Shown one piece after another: positions 5,735-11,412 of a DNA stretch of 11,412 nucleotides. Numbering within the stretch: position 1 is the stretch's first letter; every line of letters begins with the position of its first letter. Source of the DNA: Bacteroidota bacterium (GTDB lineage Bacteria > Bacteroidota > Bacteroidia > Bacteroidales > Rikenellaceae); the NCBI GenBank assembly GCA_023443765.1, contig JAEZTA010000054.1, forward strand, positions 1 through 11,412, given 5' to 3'. The notes under the pieces were generated by a model that worked only from the letters and a program-made list of their open reading frames with translations, ran no database searches and was not told the DNA's origin. A program made the translations under genes and the position numbers.

Positions 5735-5761
5735 ATGCAAATCGAAGCCTGCGGTTCATGA
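5735..5761 (+). other. Eight-codon mini-ORF overlapping the YihY start (ATGA)
   Basis: An ATG at 5735 opens the peptide MQIEACGS, which stops at TGA 5759-5761, overlapping the ATG at 5758 in an ATGA junction. It starts four bases after the -7 box, so the transcript may begin at or near this codon. It may be a chance ORF; its only support is the exact coupling geometry. Confidence 0.2.
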
Positions 5762-7062
5762 AGCTCAGCGAATTCCTTACATACTTCACCGACACGATCT
5801 TCCGGCGCGATGTCACCGAATGGCGCAACCCCGTCGTCAGGTGGCTCGTCCAGCAATACAGGCTGCTGTTTTACACCGCCCGCGGCCTGCTTGAGCACGG
5901 GACCATCGTCCGCTCGGCGGCGCTCACGTTCTATACGCTGATGTCGCTCGTCCCGATCGTCGCCGTGGTCTTCGCCGTGGTGAAGGGCTTCGGGCTGGCT
6001 GACGGACTGGTCCAGAATCTTTACGCGCTTTTCCCGCAGAATCCCGATATTGTCGACTACGTGGTCCAGTTCGCCGAAAACGCCCTGGTCCGCACGCAGG
6101 GCGGGGTGGTGGCCGCCGTGGCCCTCGTGATGCTTTTCTGGGCCGTGATCCGGGTCTTCGGGTCGATCGAAAGCGCCTTCAACAATATCTGGGAAGTCAA
6201 AGTCGAACGCAGCATCACCCGCCAGTGGACCGACTACATCGCCGTGGTGATGATCGTTCCCATCCTCTGGATCGTGGCCAATGCCGTGGGCAACTACGCC
6301 GAGGAACTGCTCGGATTCGACGACAGTTGGTATTTCAGCCTCGTGTCGCACCTCGCCTCGATGTTCGTCATCTGGGTGATGTTCACCTTCCTCTACATCA
6401 TCATCCCCAACGCCAAGGTGCGCTTCGGCAGTGCGCTGATGGCCGGCATCGTCGCCGGGACGATCTTTCTGCTGTTCCAGTGGGGATATGTCTATGTCCA
6501 GCGGTGGATGACTTCGTACAACGCCATCTACGGCAGTTTCGCGGCCCTGCCGCTGTTTCTGATCTGGATGCAGACCTCGTGGGAGATACTCCTTTTCGGC
6601 GGCGAGTTGTCGTTCGCCTACCAGAATATCGCACGCTTCGGCGAGGAGCGCGAATCGCTGCTGATCAGCTACGACCAGCGCCGCAAGGTACTGCTGGCGG
6701 TGATGCTCACCGTCGTGCGGCACTTCCGCGACGAAGGCGGGACGATGCCTGCGGACGAAATCCGCCAACGCCTCGACCTGCCCACGCGTATCGTCAACGA
6801 CGTGCTGTTCCAGCTGGTGCAGGCCGGGCAGCTGATCGCCGTGCGCAGCGGCGAGGGCGAGCGTGAAATGGGATTCACCCCGGCGCACGACATCGCTTCG
6901 ATGACCGTCTACGGCGTGCTGGAAGCGGTCGAACATGTGGGGCAAACCACGTTCGACCTCGGGCAGACGCCCGAACTCGCGCGCGTCGACCGCGAACTGG
7001 AGATGCTGAAAGAATCGGCCCGCAAATCGCAGGACAACGTGCGGCTGGTGGACTTGCTATAA
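5758..7062 (+). CDS. YihY/BrkB-family inner membrane protein with C-terminal winged-helix domain
   Basis: The 434-residue product belongs to the YihY/virulence factor BrkB family (once misnamed RNase BN). Six hydrophobic helices lie at about 52-76, 115-135, 160-178, 198-216, 224-244 and 261-281. Family marks include SAALTFYTLMSLVPI at 53-67, FGSIESAFNNIW at 134-145, and YNAIYGSFAALPLFLIWM at 254-271 followed by GGELSFAYQN. After about 300 a soluble domain with VMLTVVRHF, the helix-turn-helix like MPADEIRQRLDLPTRIVNDV, and LVQAGQLIAV looks like a winged helix. This C-terminal extension is known in many family members. The family's transport role is not established. The gene follows the best promoter in the window and is 20 bases upstream of the DUF2520 gene. 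Confidence 0.88.
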   Translation: MKLSEFLTYFTDTIFRRDVTEWRNPVVRWLVQQYRLLFYTARGLLEHGTIVRSAALTFYTLMSLVPIVAVVFAVVKGFGLADGLVQNLYALFPQNPDIVDYVVQFAENALVRTQGGVVAAVALVMLFWAVIRVFGSIESAFNNIWEVKVERSITRQWTDYIAVVMIVPILWIVANAVGNYAEELLGFDDSWYFSLVSHLASMFVIWVMFTFLYIIIPNAKVRFGSALMAGIVAGTIFLLFQWGYVYVQRWMTSYNAIYGSFAALPLFLIWMQTSWEILLFGGELSFAYQNIARFGEERESLLISYDQRRKVLLAVMLTVVRHFRDEGGTMPADEIRQRLDLPTRIVNDVLFQLVQAGQLIAVRSGEGEREMGFTPAHDIASMTVYGVLEAVEHVGQTTFDLGQTPELARVDRELEMLKESARKSQDNVRLVDLL

Positions 7063-7082
7063 AACCCAAACAGGAAGAGCCT

Positions 7083-7862
7083 ATGAAACGCCTCGTTATC
7101 ATCGGCAGCGGGAATCTCGCGGAAGCGCTGGCCCGTGCCGTCGCCAAGAGCGACCTGGAACTCGTGCAGATTTTTGCGCGCAATGCCGAGCGGGCACGTG
7201 CCATTGCGGAACTGACCGCAACCGACTGGGCGACCCACCCCGAGATGCTCTGCAAGGAGGCCGACGTTTACATCATCGCCGTCAGCGACAAGGCCGTGGC
7301 GCAGGTGGCTGCGACGCTCCCGATTCCCGAAGGCGCCGTGGTGGCCCATACCGCCGGCAGCGTGCCCCTCGCGGCCATTCCTGCGAAATTCGCCCGCCGG
7401 GCGGTCTTCTACCCGATGCAGACCTTCACCAAAGGCCGGGTTGTGGACTTCTCGGTGATCCCGATCTTCCTCGAAACGTCCTCGTCCGATCTGCGGTCCG
7501 AGTTGGAAGAATTTGCCCGGAAACTCTCCGGGACGGTCATCTGGGCAACCTCCGCACAGCGCGTCAAGGTGCACCTCGCGGCGGTTTTCGCCTGTAACTT
7601 CGCCAATCACATGTATGCCGTGGGCGAACGTGTCGTCCGCGGTGCGGGGCTCGATTTCGAGGTGCTGAAACCGCTGATCGCCGAGACTGCGGCCAAGGCC
7701 TGCGACGCCCGTTCGCCGCTCGACGTGCAGACGGGGCCTGCCGTGCGTAACGACTTCGCTACCAAGGCTCTCCACTGCGACCTGCTGTCGTTCGACCTCC
7801 GACTGAAAAACATCTATTCCACGATAAGTCAAAGTATATGGGAAACTTCAAAGAAGATATAG
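7083..7862 (+). CDS. DUF2520 family Rossmann protein (NAD(P)-binding, oxidoreductase-like)
   Basis: The product (259 residues) has an N-terminal NAD(P)-binding fold with GSGNLA at 8-13 after a beta strand (RLVIIG), and an acidic or polar strand-end region, then HTAGSVPL at 89-96 and YPMQTFTKGR at 110-119. The C-terminal helical DUF2520 domain shows HLAAVFACNFANHMY at 164-178 and QTGPAVRND at 216-224, the most conserved parts of the family. It resembles pyrroline-5-carboxylate reductase and F420-dependent NADP reductase folds, but no substrate is established. The ATG at 7083 follows an AGGAAG (7070-7075). The gene end overlaps the kdsC start by 25 bases, implying coupling and a shared transcript. 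Confidence 0.85.
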   Translation: MKRLVIIGSGNLAEALARAVAKSDLELVQIFARNAERARAIAELTATDWATHPEMLCKEADVYIIAVSDKAVAQVAATLPIPEGAVVAHTAGSVPLAAIPAKFARRAVFYPMQTFTKGRVVDFSVIPIFLETSSSDLRSELEEFARKLSGTVIWATSAQRVKVHLAAVFACNFANHMYAVGERVVRGAGLDFEVLKPLIAETAAKACDARSPLDVQTGPAVRNDFATKALHCDLLSFDLRLKNIYSTISQSIWETSKKI

Positions 7863-8383
7863 CGCGCTGTGAGGCCTTCGTTTTCGATGTCGATGGTGTG
7901 ATGACCGACGGAGGCATCATTCCCACGCTCGACGGCGATTTCATCCGCCGCTACAACGCCAAGGACGGCTATGCGCTGGCCTACGCAATCAAAATCGGCT
8001 ATAAGGTCTGCATCATCACCGGCGGCCGGGGCCGGACGCTCGAAAACCGTCTCCGGATGCTCGGCATCGAGCATTTTTATGTCGATTGTATGGACAAAAT
8101 CACGGCTATCCGTGAGTATATGGCGGATCAGGGCCTCGACCCGGCCAACGTGCTCTACATGGGCGACGACATTCCCGACCTGGATTGCATGCGCGAAGTG
8201 GGCCTTCCGGTCTGCCCGGCCGACGCTGCGGCAGAGGTGATCGAAGCCTCGCGCTACGTCTCGGAGTTCCGGGGCGGCGAAGGGGCCGTACGCGACATCA
8301 TCGAGCAGGTGCTGCGCGCCCGCGGCGACTGGGCCCGCGACTCGCAGGGCGTCACGCCCTCGTCGCTTGCCGCATCGCGGTAA
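7838..8383 (+). CDS. kdsC: KdsC, 3-deoxy-D-manno-octulosonate 8-phosphate phosphatase
   Basis: The enzyme removes phosphate from KDO 8-phosphate in the cytoplasm, giving KDO for the lipopolysaccharide inner core. It is a C0-type HAD phosphatase of 181 residues without a cap. Motif I is FDVDGVMTDG at 16-25, with nucleophile D17 and acid D19; motif II is IITGGRG at 59-65 with T61; the motif III lysine is probably K87 (CMDK); motif IV is MGDDIPD at 108-114 with metal ligands D110/D111. GVMTDG and GGRG are typical of KdsC. The ATG at 7838 lies in the end of the DUF2520 gene. The C-terminus carries about 15 extra polar residues after the HAD core. A related HAD enzyme of other specificity is possible, though less likely. 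Confidence 0.88.
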   Translation: MGNFKEDIARCEAFVFDVDGVMTDGGIIPTLDGDFIRRYNAKDGYALAYAIKIGYKVCIITGGRGRTLENRLRMLGIEHFYVDCMDKITAIREYMADQGLDPANVLYMGDDIPDLDCMREVGLPVCPADAAAEVIEASRYVSEFRGGEGAVRDIIEQVLRARGDWARDSQGVTPSSLAASR

Positions 8384-8445
8384 GGTTTCTCCGGCTGAGG
8401 GAGGGATCGGTTCCTTTTCCTGCAATCAGAAACGGTTTGGCTGCC

Positions 8446-8475
8446 TTTCTCTTCTTTCTATGAAAGAAGGAGAAA
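8446..8475. terminator. Long hairpin, possible terminator of the kdsC transcript
   Basis: TTTCTC then TTCTTTC (8446-8458), loop TAT, GAAAGAA (8462-8468), one bulged G, and GAGAAA (8470-8475) give 13 pairs with a three-base loop. The arms are pyrimidine and purine tracts. No T-run follows on the + strand, so it is not a canonical intrinsic terminator, but its place between two operons fits an end-of-transcript or processing structure. Confidence 0.5.
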
Positions 8476-8502
8476 CTATGTGGGGTTTCCGGCTAAAATT
8501 TG

Positions 8503-8510
8503 TATCTTTG
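8503..8510 (+). promoter_or_regulatory. Promoter -7 box before the flippase gene
   Basis: TATCTTTG matches TAnnTTTG fully. The best upstream partner is TATG at 8477-8480 with 22 bases between, a weak -33 box. Transcription should begin near 8514-8518, leaving a 12-16 base leader before ATG 8530. It supports the 8530 start and would drive the flippase to holB genes. Confidence 0.55.
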
Positions 8511-8529
8511 CAAGCTACAAGCCTCCGTT

Positions 8530-9999
8530 ATGCTCGAAAAACTGGCCAAACAAACTGCCGTCTACGGTATTAGCACCATCGTTGTAAGGTTCCTGAACTA
8601 CCTGCTCACACCTTACTATACCCGTATCTTCAGCGAGGAGGTCTACGGCAGCATCATCACCTACGTCTACGCCTTTATTCCGCTGGCACTGACGCTGTTG
8701 ACGATGGGTATGGAGTCGAGCTATTTCCGTTTCTCAGCTAAGGCTGAAGAGGCGGGCGGCGACGTAAAGGCGGCCAAACGGCGTCTTTTCGCCACGACAT
8801 GGGGCATTACCTCGCTCGCCGCACTGCTCTTCTTCGCGGCCGTCTGCCTCTTCCGCGACGCACTGGCGCAGGCGATGGGGGCGGACTATGTCCGCCATCC
8901 GGAGTATGTGGTCCTGGTCGGCGCGATCATCCTGTTCGATGTCTGGGCGACGATTCCTTTCTCGCGGCTGCGCGAACAGGGCCGGGCCATGACCTTCGTG
9001 GGGCTGAAGCTGATGAACGTGGTCCTGACCGTGACGCTCGCCGTGGCATTCGGTGTGGCTGGGCTTTATAAAACCGATTTCGGTGCGGGCTGGGTGCTCG
9101 TCGGCAACTCGATCGCGAGTGTCGTCACGTGGCTCGTGATCCTTGCGACCGCCGACCGCATCGTTCCGCGGATCGACTGGAAGCTGCTGTCCGTGATCTT
9201 CGTCTATTCGCTGCCATTGCTGGTGGGCGGGCTTGCCGGCACGGCCAACGAATTCATCGATCGGCAACTGATCTACTACCTCGTGCCGGAGGGCGCGGCT
9301 GCCCAGCTGGGTATCTACGGGGCCATTACCAAGATCGCCGTGGTGATGATGCTCTTCTACCAGATGTACCGCCTCGCCGCCGAGCCGTTCTTCCTCTCGA
9401 ACTTCAAGAAATCGGACTTCGTGCAGATGAACGCCGCGGCGCTGAAATACTACGTCATGGCCTCGATGATGATCTTCCTCGGCATTGCGCTCTTCCGCGA
9501 CCTTTTCGCGCTGATCGTGGGCAAAAACTTCCGCGAAGGTATCTTTATCCTGCCGGTGGTGCTGGGGGCGAACGTCCTCACGGGCGTCTGGCTCAACCTC
9601 TCGTTCTGGTACAAGCGCGAGGAACGGACTTCGCTGGCCATCGTGGTCACCGGCGCGGGACTCGTCGCGATGGTTGCTTTCGGAGTGGGGCTTATCCCGC
9701 TGTGGGGCTACTACGGGGCCGCCTGGGCGCGCCTGGCGAGCGAATCGGTCATGGTCGCCGTCAGCTGGTGGCTCAACCGCCGCTATTACCCGACGCCCTA
9801 CGACTGGCGCCGCATCGGCGAATATGTCGCCGTGGCGCTCGTGGTTTTCGCCGCCTGCGAGGTTTTGACCGCCTCCACGGGCAATATGTTTGTAAGCTAT
9901 GCGTTTAATATAGTGCTCTTTGCGTTGTATGCCGCCTACCTCGTCCGCCGCGAGCGGATCGACCTGGGGGCGATGCTACGCGCATTCCTGCACAGGTAA
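8530..9999 (+). CDS. Polysaccharide/oligosaccharide flippase, Wzx-like (MOP superfamily)
   Basis: The product (489 residues) is an integral membrane protein with about 12-14 hydrophobic helices spread over its whole length. It starts MLEKLAKQTAVYGISTIVVRFLNYLLTPYYTRIFS, and the pattern of 'Y-G-x-S..V-R-x-L-N-x-L-L-x-P-Y-Y-T-R' is typical of polysaccharide biosynthesis (RfbX/Wzx) flippases, which turn lipid-linked glycans across the inner membrane. The charged loops and the R/D pair in 'AGTANEFIDRQLI' (about 236-248) fit the family. I chose ATG 8530; a TTG at 8500 gives 10 extra residues but falls in the promoter box. The substrate cannot be told. KdsC upstream also serves the envelope, although a separate promoter lies between. 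Confidence 0.85.
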   Translation: MLEKLAKQTAVYGISTIVVRFLNYLLTPYYTRIFSEEVYGSIITYVYAFIPLALTLLTMGMESSYFRFSAKAEEAGGDVKAAKRRLFATTWGITSLAALLFFAAVCLFRDALAQAMGADYVRHPEYVVLVGAIILFDVWATIPFSRLREQGRAMTFVGLKLMNVVLTVTLAVAFGVAGLYKTDFGAGWVLVGNSIASVVTWLVILATADRIVPRIDWKLLSVIFVYSLPLLVGGLAGTANEFIDRQLIYYLVPEGAAAQLGIYGAITKIAVVMMLFYQMYRLAAEPFFLSNFKKSDFVQMNAAALKYYVMASMMIFLGIALFRDLFALIVGKNFREGIFILPVVLGANVLTGVWLNLSFWYKREERTSLAIVVTGAGLVAMVAFGVGLIPLWGYYGAAWARLASESVMVAVSWWLNRRYYPTPYDWRRIGEYVAVALVVFAACEVLTASTGNMFVSYAFNIVLFALYAAYLVRRERIDLGAMLRAFLHR

Positions 10000-10013
10000 A
10001 ATTGAATCGAAGT

Positions 10014-10715
10014 ATGCAAAAACGACTTTTTCCCAGAATCGCAGCCGCGGCTTCGGCCCTTCTGCTCCTCGCTGCCTGCGGCCAACCCCGGTCGACTGGT
10101 TCTGCCGAGGTGTTGCTGCATACCACGGCGGGCGACATCCGCATCGAACTCGACGGGCGTACGCCCCTTCACCGGGACAATTTCCTGAAACTGACCCGCG
10201 AAGGGTTTTTCGATTCGGTGCTTTTCCACCGGGTTATCGCCGATTTCATGATCCAGGCGGGCGACCCTGCTTCGCGCCGGGCTCCGGCGGGCGAAGTGCT
10301 GGGCGGGAGCGATGCGGGTAACCTGATTCCCGCTGAGATCGTCTATCCGGCGTTGGCACATACGCGCGGCGCGCTGGCTGCGGCCCGGACGCCCGATACG
10401 GTGAATCCCGAGCGGAAATCCTCCGGCAGCCAGTTCTACATCGTCTGGGGCAAGCCGTTCGACAGTGAGACGCTCGATCGTATCCAGCAGGACGTGACCG
10501 CCGCCACGAACGGGAAGGTCGTGATTCCCGACTCCCTGCGTGCGCTTTATCAGACCACCGGGGGTACGCCGTTCCTTGATGGACAGTATACCGTCTTCGG
10601 TCGTGTGACCGAAGGACTGGAGGTCGTCGAAGCCATCCAGGGCGTGGAGACCGACCCGGCCGACCGGCCGCTGGAAGATGTGCGGATACTCAGTGCCGAG
10701 GTGATTCAAAAATAG
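10014..10715 (+). CDS. Lipoprotein cyclophilin-type peptidyl-prolyl isomerase
   Basis: The product (233 residues) catalyses proline cis-trans isomerisation outside the cytoplasm. A lipoprotein signal is clear: basic start MQKRLFPR, hydrophobic core, then LLAAC with C22 as the lipidated cysteine. The cyclophilin domain shows FHRVI at 71-75 (catalytic R73), FMIQAGDP at 78-85, GSQFYIV at 138-144 and LDGQYTVFGRV at 188-198. About 40 residues (147-187) are inserted between the last two motifs, as in other Bacteroidota cyclophilins. The tryptophan that binds cyclosporin in eukaryotes is not present. The ATG at 10014 is preferred over TTG 10002, which would put four more residues before the signal peptide. 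It starts 14 bases after the flippase ends. Confidence 0.9.
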   Translation: MQKRLFPRIAAAASALLLLAACGQPRSTGSAEVLLHTTAGDIRIELDGRTPLHRDNFLKLTREGFFDSVLFHRVIADFMIQAGDPASRRAPAGEVLGGSDAGNLIPAEIVYPALAHTRGALAAARTPDTVNPERKSSGSQFYIVWGKPFDSETLDRIQQDVTAATNGKVVIPDSLRALYQTTGGTPFLDGQYTVFGRVTEGLEVVEAIQGVETDPADRPLEDVRILSAEVIQK

Positions 10716-10721
10716 AAGGAA

Positions 10722-10904
10722 ATGAAGAAGTCTACCGGAAAAATCGTGGTGATGGGCGTGAGTTTCGCGCTCTTCCTCGGCGGGGTCGCCGCCCTCCAGA
10801 TGGAGCGGGGTACGGCGCGTACCGTGATCCTCGCACTGGTTTTTGCGGGGCTGTTAACCATCGCCGGGGTGCAGACTGCTTTCCGGCTGAAAAAGAAGAA
10901 ATAA
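10722..10904 (+). CDS. Small two-helix membrane protein, unknown function
   Basis: The product has 60 residues: a basic start MKKSTGK, a hydrophobic helix at about 8-26 (IVVMGVSFALFLGGVAAL), a short polar turn QMERGTARTV, a second helix at about 34-51, and the tail FRLKKKK. Positive residues at both ends suggest both termini are cytoplasmic (inference from the positive-inside rule). It starts six bases after the cyclophilin gene and ends one base before the holB start, so it is embedded in an operon. I do not recognise a family. Confidence 0.7.
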   Translation: MKKSTGKIVVMGVSFALFLGGVAALQMERGTARTVILALVFAGLLTIAGVQTAFRLKKKK

Positions 10905-10905
10905 G

Positions 10906-11412
10906 ATGCGTTTTGCGAACATAACAGGACAGGAGGATTTGAAACGGCACCTGACGCAGTCGGTCGATGCCGGGCGCGTGAGCCATGCCCAGCTCTTTAC
11001 GGGTACGGCGGGTTCCGGGGCGCTGGCTCTGGCTGTGGCTTATGTTCAGTACCTCTGCTGCCGCCACCGCCACGACGGCGATTCGTGCGGCGAATGCCCC
11101 GACTGCAAGCAGATTGCGGCCTTGGCGCACCCCGACCTGCACCTGGTCTTCCCGGTCAACAAGCAGGGCAAGAAATCGGGCGAGGTGATGCGCAGCGACG
11201 AATTCCTGCCGCTGTTCCGCGCGCTGTTCGGAGAACGCGGCGGATATTTTTCGCCGCAGGACTGGTATGACCGCCTCGATCTGGGCAAGACGCTCAAAGG
11301 TATGATTGCGGCCCGTGAGGCCGATGAGATCATCCGCAAACTGTCGTTCAAGAGTTTTGAGGCCGACTATAAAACCATGCTGATCTGGCTTCCGGAGGCG
11401 ATGAACGAGGAG
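10906..11412 (+). CDS. holB: DNA polymerase III subunit delta-prime (partial)
   Basis: The frame starts at ATG 10906 and is open to the window end (169 residues seen, no stop). It is the delta-prime subunit of the clamp loader, an AAA+ family protein that helps put the sliding clamp on DNA. The start MRFANITGQEDLKRHL and SHAQLFTGTAGSG at 26-38 are the usual family opening. The P-loop is degenerate: GTAGSGALALA has no lysine, as in E. coli delta-prime, which does not hydrolyse ATP. A Cys4 zinc knuckle is seen at C52, C61, C64 and C67 (spacing 8-2-2), then the family motif HPDLHLVFPV at 75-84. It starts one base after the stop of the small membrane protein. Confidence 0.9.
   Translation, partial: MRFANITGQEDLKRHLTQSVDAGRVSHAQLFTGTAGSGALALAVAYVQYLCCRHRHDGDSCGECPDCKQIAALAHPDLHLVFPVNKQGKKSGEVMRSDEFLPLFRALFGERGGYFSPQDWYDRLDLGKTLKGMIAAREADEIIRKLSFKSFEADYKTMLIWLPEAMNEE

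Larger units (their letters stand above)
8384..8529. other. 146-bp intergenic region between kdsC and the flippase
   Basis: This stretch is clearly less GC-rich than its neighbours and has no convincing gene. It holds a long hairpin (8446-8475), inverted copies of GTTTCTCC (8385-8392) and GGAGAAAC (8469-8476), a near-direct repeat GGTTTCTCCGGCT (8384-8396) / GGTTTCCGGCT (8484-8494), and a promoter box (8503-8510). A TTG-initiated extension of the flippase into this region would read through the promoter box and is rejected. Confidence 0.6.

Noticed and set aside
5545..6945. A 466-codon open frame on the minus strand opposite the YihY gene
   Set aside because: Its translation is rich in His, Asp, Gly and Arg with no domain, the usual look of an antisense shadow in GC-rich coding DNA. 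The plus strand carries a clear membrane protein.
8500..8529. TTG-initiated extension of the flippase
   Set aside because: It overlaps the promoter box TATCTTTG at 8503-8510, and the family start fits MLEKLAKQTAVYG at 8530.
1..11412. CRISPR array, tRNA or rRNA genes
   Set aside because: No regularly spaced repeats with unique spacers and no cloverleaf or ribosomal RNA-like stretch were seen on either strand.

Overview
The window looks like part of the chromosome of a high-GC member of the Bacteroidota, most likely a gut Bacteroidales such as Alistipes (Rikenellaceae). The reasons are the promoter-like TAnnTTTG boxes just before several starts, the near absence of Shine-Dalgarno sequences, and the set of Bacteroidales housekeeping proteins (a PG_1098-type methyltransferase, a DUF2520 Rossmann protein, KdsC, a DNA polymerase III delta-prime subunit with a Cys4 zinc knuckle). 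The genus is an inference from composition and protein character; no marker in the window fixes it. All genes read on the + strand.

Region 1 (1-3067) is phage-derived. It holds the C-terminal end of a probable major capsid protein, a portal protein, a small probable head-completion protein, a four-helix type holin and a P5-type structural/lysis protein. The last three overlap or nearly touch, as in a phage late operon. No tail, terminase, integrase or att site is visible, so the window shows either the right-hand end of a prophage or a decayed remnant that now abuts comEC. A 177-bp AT-rich gap inside this module (1623-1799) holds two short-loop hairpins, near-direct repeats and a heptamer array, and looks like a small inserted repeat element.

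Region 2 (3068-7862 and on to 8383) is chromosomal: a ComEC-like channel protein without the C-terminal metallo-beta-lactamase domain, a SAM-dependent methyltransferase with a THUMP-like tail that overlaps it by four bases, a YihY/BrkB membrane protein with a C-terminal winged-helix domain, a DUF2520 dehydrogenase-like protein, and KdsC, the phosphatase that makes KDO for lipopolysaccharide. A good promoter match (TTTG-N20-TACTTTTG) lies before the YihY gene, so yihY, the DUF2520 gene and kdsC probably form one transcript.

Region 3 (8384-11412) starts with a 146-bp intergenic stretch carrying a long hairpin and a TATCTTTG promoter box. It is followed by a Wzx-like polysaccharide flippase, a lipoprotein cyclophilin, a 60-residue two-helix membrane protein and holB, which runs off the window. 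KdsC and the flippase both serve the cell envelope. The last four genes are closely spaced and are probably co-transcribed.

I found no clear evidence of a wholly new defence or mobile system. The points most worth checking are an in-frame A AAA AAG slippery heptamer at the comEC end whose -1 frame opens straight into the methyltransferase, the structured repeat island inside the phage module, and the phage/chromosome junction before comEC.
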